Source of the DNA: CAZZNQ01 sp964655775
GTDB lineage: Bacteria > Planctomycetota > Brocadiia > SM23-32
Direction: 5' to 3'
NCBI GenBank assembly: GCA_964655775.1
Contig: CAZZNQ010000085.1
Coordinates: forward strand, 1-17,898
DNA: 17,898 nt
Of the stretch, positions 9,051 to 14,765 are shown one piece after another. Below the pieces are notes generated by a model. That model was not told the origin of the DNA and did not search any database. It worked only from the letters and a program-made list of their open reading frames with translations. A program made the position numbers and the translations under genes. Each line of letters starts with the position of its first letter. Positions within the stretch are counted from its first letter, which is position 1.

Positions 9051-9079
9051 AGGATAGCAGGGCGGGCTGGGCGCGTCAA
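9051..9079 (-). promoter_or_regulatory. Promoter of paralog B
   Basis: Minus strand: TTGACG (complement of 9074-9079), 17-bp spacer ending CCCTGC, then TATCCT (complement of 9051-9056) followed by TGC. The -35 matches the consensus at 5 of 6 positions. The -10 and the three bases after it are identical to those of paralog C, and the end of the spacer is the same as that of paralog A. Confidence 0.65.
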
Positions 9080-9109
9080 AAGGGCGGCGAGAATGCTGCA
9101 GACCGGCCG

Positions 9110-11035
9110 CTACCAGCGGGGTATTTTGCCCCCGGAGATGGCGCCTACGATGGTGGAAACCGCCGTCATGGAGAAGTCCCCCATGATGAAAGCGATGAAG
9201 AACAGGCGCCCTTTCCTGACGGCCCGACCGCCGACGAACTTCATCAGGAACAGCTTGGTGGCCCAGCCCAGCATGAACGGCAGCCACATCCGGTCCGCGG
9301 ACCAGTTGGCGATCACCAGCAACCCGATGGAATGGATGGGCCACCAGTAAAACCGCGCCCGCATCAGCATCACAAAACTGGTGAGGCCGATCCCCAGGCC
9401 GAACGGCAGCCACCGAGGCTGGGCCATCTGGTAAGGGCGTTCGATCTTCTGGTGGGCCGCCTGGAATATGCCCTGGGGTCCGCTTATGTTTCCCCACTGA
9501 TCCTGGAAGTTCAGGATGCCGCGCATGTATCCCTCGTCCAGGAAGGTCCATGCGCAGACGCCGATCGCCACCGCCATCGTGAGGACAAGGATGGGGAACA
9601 GGAGGCGGCGGCGCTTGCCGAACACGTCGCCTATGCGGAAGCTGTGCATCGCGGCCGGGGCCAGCGAGACGTTATGCATCATGATGCCGCGCTGCAGGTG
9701 GGCGACAATGGCCATGGTCGGTCCGAACGCGTATCCCATGCTCAGGCTGTGGATGATGTCCGGCGGGCTCCATATCAGCCATGTCCAGTAGAGGCCGCTC
9801 TGCGACACGATCCGGGCATGCACGAGCTGCACGCACATCAGCGTAAGGAACAGGGCCGCCGCCGGCCACAAGGCGCGGCCATAGTAGGCCGTCCACGCGA
9901 TGGCGCCCAGGCAACACACGATCAACCCCCAGAACGCCAGCGGGAAGCTGATCGGTTCGCGTGCATCGTCCACGTCCCTGCCGAACCCCAGCGCCTTTCG
10001 GGCGACGTCGGCAAGGTGCCGTCGCATCATGTAGAGCACGCCCACCGTGAAGGCGATGTAGCTGCCGGCCATCTGCCAGACCATCAGATCGCTGTGGGTC
10101 GCGCCATAGCCGAGAGGCGAACCCGCCCAGGCGGCCGTCTGCAGCTCCATTCGGCCGAACAGGTAGAAGAACCAGACGCTCAGTGAGACGTCCGCCGGCA
10201 CAAGGTAGCCCAGCCCTATCACGGGCCACCACATCTCCATGTTCACCAGCCCGATGTTCTTCAGGGGGGTGTCCACGAGGATGTCGGCGAACGGTATCCG
10301 CAGGTTCATTGCCACGTCCGCCCCGCCCAACAGCACCGGCAGGGCGCGGAACAGGCGGGCGACGATGGCCCCGACAAAACCCACCTGGAAGCTGCGCTCG
10401 TAGAAGAAGTCCGGCAGCATGCGTTGGCTGCCGCTGCCTTCCGTGAATTCGAGTGGAATCCGGGCGAGCGGGAACAGAAGGTGCTCCCTTTCCACCCATT
10501 GTCGTCGGACTATGGCGCACATGAAAAAGATGGCCAGGTAGAACAGGCCGAACAGCAGCAGCCATCTGGCCATGGGCCCGGCCCAGTGAGTCCACGGTAC
10601 GCGGGCCTCCTCGCCGGCGCCCTCGTAGAACTGGCGTACGGCGACCGAGTTGGGGTTCTTGCTGAGCAGCAGTTCCTGCGGCGCCGCGGCCAGGGAGGTG
10701 TCCTTCCAGGCGATGTCGCCGCGACCGGCGAAATAGGCAGGCCCGCCCAGCGCTGGGAACCAGAGTCGGAACAGGCCGGTTGTGGGGAAAACGGCCGCCA
10801 CCAGCATCATGCACCAGATCAGCATCAGCTCCGGCTGGCGTAGCGCGTGACGCTTCCGTATGAGCTTCAGGATCACGTTCACCACCAGCACCAGCACCAC
10901 CAGCAGGAAAGCCGTCGCCTCCGGGAAGTGGCCTTCGGTGGTCCATCCGTAACCGCGACTCAGGCCGGCCCAGACGTCCGCATAGCACATGAAGGCGGAA
11001 ATCAGGATGCCGAGAATGAAGGCGCGGAGAGTCAT
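9110..11035 (-). CDS. Multi-pass membrane protein, DUF6785/DUF6784-like, paralog C
   Basis: A 641-aa membrane protein, first of the triplet in transcription order, colinear with the other two copies with almost no length change. Conserved blocks include WTTEGHFPE, LMLIWCMML, REHLLFPLARIP, LVPADVSLSVWFFYLFGR, SQSGLYWTWLIWSPPDIIHS, MMHNVSLAPAAMHSFRI and FYWWPIHSIGL. The frame extends upstream to a TTG at 11084-11086, but that start would overlap the -10 box of a strong promoter candidate. The ATG at 11033-11035 (MTLRAF) aligns with the starts of A and B and is preferred. GGGAG lies 12 bases upstream, rather far. An out-of-frame ATG sits eight bases earlier and runs into a TGA overlapping the start. 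It is divergent from the GH28-like gene across a 223-bp regulatory region, which hints at shared control. Function in transport is inferred only. Confidence 0.85.
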   Translation of the reverse strand: MTLRAFILGILISAFMCYADVWAGLSRGYGWTTEGHFPEATAFLLVVLVLVVNVILKLIRKRHALRQPELMLIWCMMLVAAVFPTTGLFRLWFPALGGPAYFAGRGDIAWKDTSLAAAPQELLLSKNPNSVAVRQFYEGAGEEARVPWTHWAGPMARWLLLFGLFYLAIFFMCAIVRRQWVEREHLLFPLARIPLEFTEGSGSQRMLPDFFYERSFQVGFVGAIVARLFRALPVLLGGADVAMNLRIPFADILVDTPLKNIGLVNMEMWWPVIGLGYLVPADVSLSVWFFYLFGRMELQTAAWAGSPLGYGATHSDLMVWQMAGSYIAFTVGVLYMMRRHLADVARKALGFGRDVDDAREPISFPLAFWGLIVCCLGAIAWTAYYGRALWPAAALFLTLMCVQLVHARIVSQSGLYWTWLIWSPPDIIHSLSMGYAFGPTMAIVAHLQRGIMMHNVSLAPAAMHSFRIGDVFGKRRRLLFPILVLTMAVAIGVCAWTFLDEGYMRGILNFQDQWGNISGPQGIFQAAHQKIERPYQMAQPRWLPFGLGIGLTSFVMLMRARFYWWPIHSIGLLVIANWSADRMWLPFMLGWATKLFLMKFVGGRAVRKGRLFFIAFIMGDFSMTAVSTIVGAISGGKIPRW

Positions 11036-11085
11036 GCGGACATGCTGCTCCCAGTTTGGTGACACACGATCCGAAACCGGGGGCA

Positions 11086-11114
11086 AGGATATCAGCCAAC
11101 CGGTTGCAGGTCAA
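11086..11114 (-). promoter_or_regulatory. Promoter of paralog C
   Basis: Minus strand: TTGACC (complement of 11109-11114), 17-bp spacer, TATCCT (complement of 11086-11091) followed by TGC. The match is 5 of 6 and 4 of 6. The -10 ends 50 bases before the chosen ATG, comparable to 42 and 47 bases in paralogs A and B. Confidence 0.65.
11097..11106. promoter_or_regulatory. Palindrome CAACCGGTTG inside the paralog C promoter, candidate operator
   Basis: A perfect 10-bp palindrome lies entirely within the 17-bp spacer of the paralog C promoter. A core of AACCGGTT with a central CG step is typical of LacI-family operators, so repression by a sugar-responsive regulator is plausible, but no regulator gene is in the window. 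A short dyad, CGGGC/GCCCG (11120-11133), lies between this promoter and the GH28 -10 box. Confidence 0.35.
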
Positions 11115-11126
11115 CGGAACGGGCGC

Positions 11127-11155
11127 TCGCCCGCCACGCGCGCGCCGCCTATAAT
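11127..11155 (+). promoter_or_regulatory. Candidate promoter of the GH28-like gene
   Basis: A perfect TATAAT -10 box is at 11150-11155. Seventeen bases upstream is only a poor -35 (TCGCCC, 11127-11132). It lies about 100 bases before the ATG, within a GC-rich stretch where TATAAT by chance is unlikely. An activator may compensate for the weak -35. Confidence 0.5.
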
Positions 11156-11258
11156 CCGTGCGAAGCAAGCCGGAGCCGATTTGCATCCGGCCACGAAAGC
11201 TCCGGGCCCAATCGTAAGGGACCGCGATCCAGTCGAAAAGCACGATGGAGAACGTGAT

Positions 11259-12719
11259 ATGGACGAACCGTGCGAAGTCCGCGTCTACGACGCGCCGGAA
11301 GGGGAAGCGCCGTCCGAGGATTACATAGTGTGGGTTGAGGGGCGTGAGGCCTTCGTCTATTCGGCGCGCGTCTCGCGGGTGCCCCTGAACCAGATATGGC
11401 CCGGCTATCAGCGTCCGCTGGACCAGACGGAAATCGCCTCCTTCGCCTCGTGGGACATGGCCGGTCCTGTGACGGTCGAAGTGCGGTCGACGAAGCCGGT
11501 GGAATCGGTCGCCGTGCGACCCAGCAGCTACGGCATCCGACCGGAAGTCAACGGCGCGACGATCCGCTTCCGGATGCCGCGCCCTATGCAGGTGACCGTC
11601 GAAGTCAACGGCACTCATCACGCGCTGCATCTGTTCGCGAACCCCATGGAGCAGGGCGCGCCGGACGCGTCGGATCCGGCGGTGCGTTACTTCGGGCCAG
11701 GGCTGCACAACGTGGGCGTGATGGAGGTCGACAGCGGGCAGATGGTGTACCTTGCCGGCGGGGCCGTGGTCCACGGCGCCATCCGTGCCGTCGACGCCTC
11801 GGGTATCCGCATCATGGGCCGCGGCATCCTGGATTCCAGCACCATCAAGCGGGGCGAGGCCCACGGCGCCATAAGCCTCTCCGGCTGCTCGGACTTGCGC
11901 ATCGAAGGCATCACGATCCGCGACCCGAACGTCTGGACCATCGTCCCGGCCGCCTGCGAGCGCGTGTCGATATCTAACGTGAAGCTGATTGGCCTGTGGC
12001 GCTACAACGCCGACGGCATCGACGTGGTCAACAGCACGGATGTGACCATCGAGCGCTGCTTCATCCGCGCCTTCGATGACTGCGTGGTCATCAAAGGGCT
12101 GAAGAAGCGCGGCGGCTACCCGACGGGCCATCTCCCCGTGCGCAACGTGCGCGTCACGGGCTGTGTGCTTTGGAACGATTGGGGCAGGGCGCTGGAGATC
12201 GGCGCGGAGACCTTCGCGCCCGAGATCGCCGACATCGTCTTTCGGGACTGCGACATCGTGCGCACCACGCACATCGCCCTGGATATCCAGCACGGCGACC
12301 GGGCCGACATCCACGACGTGACTTTCGAAGACATCCGCCTTGAGATCGACGAGTTCAACCCTCGGGAGCGCATCCAGAAGGAGCGCGACGAGAAGTTCGA
12401 GGATGTCGACGACGACGGCACCTACTGCCCGCGCCTGCTCGTGCTGGGAATCAAAGGGACGCGCTACTCGAAGGACTCCGAGCGCGGGACCACGCGAAAC
12501 GTGCTCGTCAAGAACGTCGAGGTCACCGGCGGCCGCCATCCCGTCTCACAGATATCGGGGTATGACGAGGACCACCGGACGGAAGAAGTGACCATCGAGA
12601 ACCTGCGCATAAACGGCCGGCCGATTGCGAACCCCGCAGCCGGCCGGTTCGAGATCGGCGAGCACGCGCGCGGCGTGCAGTTTGTCGTCGACGGCGAGGT
12701 AACCTGGCCCGGAAGCTGA
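11259..12719 (+). CDS. GH28-like right-handed beta-helix glycosidase
   Basis: A 486-aa protein. Residues about 1-150 form a beta-rich N-terminal region ending in FGPGLHNVGVMEVDSGQMV and YLAGGAVVHG, as in GH28/GH49-type enzymes. Residues about 150-470 are short beta-helix turns (IRIMGRGILD, LRIEGITIRD, VSISNVKLIG). N250-A-D252-G and F-D273-D274-C-V-V-I-K reproduce the NTD and DD catalytic blocks of GH28 with the usual spacing of 21 residues. The third block, normally G-H-G before xxIG, reads G309-R-A before LEIG315, so the conserved His is absent. The ATG at 11259 has GGAG at 11247-11250; the frame is open further upstream but that part is non-coding by context. No signal peptide, so a cytoplasmic product acting on imported oligosaccharides is likely. 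Polygalacturonase activity should not be assumed. Divergent from paralog C. Confidence 0.8.
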   Translation: MDEPCEVRVYDAPEGEAPSEDYIVWVEGREAFVYSARVSRVPLNQIWPGYQRPLDQTEIASFASWDMAGPVTVEVRSTKPVESVAVRPSSYGIRPEVNGATIRFRMPRPMQVTVEVNGTHHALHLFANPMEQGAPDASDPAVRYFGPGLHNVGVMEVDSGQMVYLAGGAVVHGAIRAVDASGIRIMGRGILDSSTIKRGEAHGAISLSGCSDLRIEGITIRDPNVWTIVPAACERVSISNVKLIGLWRYNADGIDVVNSTDVTIERCFIRAFDDCVVIKGLKKRGGYPTGHLPVRNVRVTGCVLWNDWGRALEIGAETFAPEIADIVFRDCDIVRTTHIALDIQHGDRADIHDVTFEDIRLEIDEFNPRERIQKERDEKFEDVDDDGTYCPRLLVLGIKGTRYSKDSERGTTRNVLVKNVEVTGGRHPVSQISGYDEDHRTEEVTIENLRINGRPIANPAAGRFEIGEHARGVQFVVDGEVTWPGS

Positions 12720-12722
12720 CTG

Positions 12723-12900
12723 GGCTCTGTCTGAAGGGTCGGCCGTCGGACAGAGAGCGCGCTCTCGCCGGAGAGCGCGCGAATTGTCGGTGGGCAAGGA
12801 CATCGAGGCAGGCATACCTTCATGGTATGTCGATGCAGACGGACACAACCCGCTGGCAATGCAGCCGCTCGAATCCAGGACCGATCCTTCAGACAGAGCC
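12723..12900. mobile_element. MITE-like non-coding element with terminal inverted repeats
   Basis: A 178-bp segment bounded by a perfect 15-bp inverted repeat: GGCTCTGTCTGAAGG at 12723-12737 and its complement at 12886-12900. The match extends inward to 20 bp with one mismatch (12723-12742 against 12881-12900). Inside are a perfect 10-bp-stem hairpin (12757-12780), a second hairpin CATACC/GGTATG (12813-12818 and 12824-12829) extended by CATCGA/TCGATG (12801-12806 and 12830-12835), and no convincing reading frame. Size, ends and absence of coding fit a miniature inverted-repeat element or the remnant of an insertion sequence. No clear target duplication was found: the flanks are GACTG on the left and TAAGG on the right. 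The right end supplies the last base of the arginine decarboxylase stop codon. Confidence 0.5.
12757..12780 (+). terminator. Strong hairpin downstream of the GH28-like gene
   Basis: GCGCGCTCTC (12757-12766), loop GCCG, GAGAGCGCGC (12771-12780): a perfect 10-bp GC-rich stem 37 bases after the GH28 stop and between convergent genes. No T-run follows, so it may only pause transcription, or may simply belong to the mobile element that contains it. Confidence 0.3.
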
Positions 12901-13457
12901 TAAGGCACGAACACCGCCGCGGCGACGACCGTCGTCCAGAGACCGTTCTTGTCCCCCTCGGCGGTCTGCACGCAGGAACGCGTGCTGACGATCTTGCCGG
13001 ACATACGGTAGGTCTCCTTGCGCTCGTCGTAGTCGGTTTCGGGATCGAACTCGACGCCCAGCGTCGTCGCCAGCATCGCGGCGGCCATGTCCTCGACCAG
13101 GTCGCTCATGCGCTGCTGTTTCATGCCGAAGTCGTGATGCTCGCTGATGTAGCCGTACTGGTGCCCTTCGGTGGGCTGGGCCAGCGCCACGCCCGCGCCG
13201 ACCAGCCGCGACGGCTCGTTGGTGGTCGCCTCGGACAGCACCACGTGCACGATCTGCCCCGGGTTCAGCTCGGTCGCCCCTTTCTTCTTGGATATCACCT
13301 TGCAGTGCGGCGGGAAGATGCTGGAGACCCGCACCAGGTTGTACTTCTCGATGTCGGCATCTCGAAGGGCCGCCTCGAAGCTTTCCAGCCGATTCCGGTG
13401 CTTTCCCACGCCCTTGGTGAAGAATGCCTGACGGGGGACGATGGCGTTATTGGACAT
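12900..13457 (-). CDS. pdaD: Pyruvoyl-dependent arginine decarboxylase
   Basis: A 185-aa proenzyme converting arginine to agmatine and CO2. The family is made as one chain that cuts itself between two serines, turning the second into the pyruvoyl cofactor. Here this is R-V-S45-S46-I-F-P-P, so the beta chain is residues 1-45 and the alpha chain starts at 46. Downstream family features are LNPGQIVHVVLSEATTNEP, G-A-G-V-A and GYISEHHDFG, where a conserved acidic active-site residue is expected. The frame extends upstream, but the ATG at 13455-13457 has GAGGG six bases before it, and the length fits the family (about 160-195 aa). It is divergent from the deoxyhypusine-synthase-like gene and agmatinase, placing it at the head of a polyamine pathway. 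The stop codon TAG abuts the MITE-like element, so the insertion may have trimmed or replaced the original C-terminal end by a few residues. Confidence 0.95.
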   Translation of the reverse strand: MSNNAIVPRQAFFTKGVGKHRNRLESFEAALRDADIEKYNLVRVSSIFPPHCKVISKKKGATELNPGQIVHVVLSEATTNEPSRLVGAGVALAQPTEGHQYGYISEHHDFGMKQQRMSDLVEDMAAAMLATTLGVEFDPETDYDERKETYRMSGKIVSTRSCVQTAEGDKNGLWTTVVAAAVFVP

Positions 13458-13527
13458 GAAAGACCCTCGCTTTGGGGAAGTGCGGCCCGCATTCCGGACC
13501 GGAAGGACAGGACGCCCTCCATCGATC

Positions 13528-13556
13528 AGATTACCTCTCTGCGCCCCCCGATTCAA
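13528..13556 (-). promoter_or_regulatory. Weak promoter candidate for arginine decarboxylase
   Basis: Minus strand: TTGAAT (complement of 13551-13556), 17 bp, TAATCT (complement of 13528-13533). The -10 matches the consensus at only 3 of 6 positions. It is listed because it is the best spaced pair in the region upstream of the gene. Confidence 0.2.
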
Positions 13557-13560
13557 GCGC

Positions 13561-13578
13561 AAGGGCATATTTGCCCTT
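13561..13578. promoter_or_regulatory. Dyad AAGGGCA-TATT-TGCCCTT, candidate operator in the divergent polyamine promoter region
   Basis: A perfect 7-bp inverted repeat around 4 bases, 19 bp upstream of the TTGACA of the plus-strand promoter and just upstream of the weak minus-strand promoter candidate. Its position between divergent genes of one pathway suggests a binding site for a regulator of both; no candidate regulator is in the window. Confidence 0.4.
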
Positions 13579-13597
13579 CTTACTGCGAGTCCGCCGC

Positions 13598-13627
13598 TTG
13601 ACAGAGGCGGGAGGTATCGGTTTTGAT
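13598..13627 (+). promoter_or_regulatory. Promoter of the deoxyhypusine-synthase-like/agmatinase operon
   Basis: A perfect TTGACA (13598-13603), 18-bp spacer, then TTTGAT (13622-13627, 4 of 6). It lies about 50 bases before the ATG at 13678. Confidence 0.5.
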
Positions 13628-13677
13628 GCATTCTCGTCGGGACGGCCACCGATCCGACATTTCCACTGGAGGCCACA

Positions 13678-14751
13678 ATGCGCAGAGAAATGCACGACGG
13701 TCGCGAGGACGGCCTGGAACCCACCGAATCCCTGGACGTGCGATCCGCAGACAGCTTCGCCGATATGCTGCGGCGCATGTCGCGCACGGCCTTCGGCGGA
13801 CGCAACCTGGGCGAGGCGCTGGATGTCCTCACCGCGATGATCGACGACCCCGACTGCCGCATCATTGTTACCGTCTCCGGCGCCATGACCGTCGCCAAGA
13901 TGGGCCGCGTCCTCTGCGAGATGATCGAGCACGGCATGGCGCACATGATCGTCGCCACCGGCGCCGTCATGGCCCACGGGCTCTCGGAGGCCATCGGCGG
14001 CACCCACTACAAGCACCGCCCCGACATCCCCGACCAGCAGCTCTACGAGTGGGGATACAATCGCGTCTACGATACCCTCGAGATGGAGGCCAACCTCTGC
14101 GACGCCGCCGAGACCGTCGCCCAGGTGCTCGCCGACATGGACTGGTCGGAACCCACCTGCTCCCACCAGCTCAACCGCCGCATCGGCCGAATGCTGTCCG
14201 AGAACGGCATGATGCCCAGCATCCTCGGCTGCGCTTACGAGCACGAAGTGCCCGTCTACGTCCCCGCGTTCACCGACTCCGAACTCGGCCTCGACGTCGC
14301 CACGCACACGCTAGCCCGCGCCTACGCGCCGGGCCGCGAGGCCGACCTGCAGGAGTTCTTCCGGCCGCCGCCCAGCTTCAATCCGTTCCTGGACCTCTAT
14401 GACTACGCCCGCCGCGCCGTCGGCGCCGAACGGCTCGGAATCTTCACCATCGGCGGGGGAGTGCCCCGCAACTGGGCGCAGCAGGTCGGCCCCCTGGCGG
14501 ATATCATCAACATGCGCGTCGGGTCCGAACTGCGCGTGCCCCGCATCCGCTACGGCGTGCGCATCTGCCCGGAGCCGGTCCACTGGGGAGGCCTGAGCGG
14601 CTGCACCTACTCGGAAGGCGTCTCGTGGGGCAAGTTCGTGCCCGCCGAGGAGGGTGGCCGCTACGCGGAAGTCTACTGCGACGCCACCATCGCCTGGCCG
14701 CTGCTGGTGCGTGGCGCGCTGGAGCATCTCGGCGAGATCCCCGGCCCGTGA
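13678..14751 (+). CDS. Deoxyhypusine-synthase-like protein, probable homospermidine-type polyamine synthase
   Basis: A 357-aa NAD-dependent aminobutyl-transfer enzyme of the deoxyhypusine synthase family (human enzyme 369 aa). SEGVSWGK319F matches the active-site block whose Lys carries the aminobutyl imine in the eukaryotic enzyme. TVSGAMTVAKMG (about 63-74) and ATGAVMAHGL are family nucleotide-binding regions. The FTIGGGVPRNWAQQ block has Asn-Trp where the eukaryotic and archaeal enzymes have His-His, so one catalytic His is missing. Bacteria lack eIF5A, the normal protein substrate. Together with the adjacent decarboxylase and agmatinase, this points to aminobutyl transfer onto putrescine (homospermidine) or another polyamine. 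Such bacterial proteins are often labelled homospermidine biosynthesis protein. GGAGG at 13668-13672, five bases before ATG, fixes the start. Agmatinase follows after 14 bp in the same operon. Confidence 0.9.
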   Translation: MRREMHDGREDGLEPTESLDVRSADSFADMLRRMSRTAFGGRNLGEALDVLTAMIDDPDCRIIVTVSGAMTVAKMGRVLCEMIEHGMAHMIVATGAVMAHGLSEAIGGTHYKHRPDIPDQQLYEWGYNRVYDTLEMEANLCDAAETVAQVLADMDWSEPTCSHQLNRRIGRMLSENGMMPSILGCAYEHEVPVYVPAFTDSELGLDVATHTLARAYAPGREADLQEFFRPPPSFNPFLDLYDYARRAVGAERLGIFTIGGGVPRNWAQQVGPLADIINMRVGSELRVPRIRYGVRICPEPVHWGGLSGCTYSEGVSWGKFVPAEEGGRYAEVYCDATIAWPLLVRGALEHLGEIPGP

Positions 14752-14765
14752 ACGCGGAGGCCCCC

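Noticed and set aside
9004..9051. N-terminal extension of paralog B from a TTG start
   Set aside because: The extension MRPAVTSEGSPFRRTP has no counterpart in paralog A, and the ATG at 9003 has a good GGAG and matches the other copies. The TTG falls in the promoter -10 box.
9672..12539. A 955-codon open frame on the minus strand opposite the GH28-like gene and overlapping paralog C
   Set aside because: It is antisense to two well-supported genes, crosses their promoter region and has a low-complexity His/Arg/Ala-rich translation with no domain; typical of GC-rich antisense frames.
13458..14003. N-terminal extension of the arginine decarboxylase frame into the divergent gene
   Set aside because: It is antisense to the deoxyhypusine-synthase-like gene. 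The ATG at 13457 has a good ribosome site and gives the normal family length.
13678..14751. True deoxyhypusine synthase acting on eIF5A
   Set aside because: Bacteria lack eIF5A, the His-His motif is replaced by Asn-Trp, and the neighbours are small-molecule polyamine enzymes.
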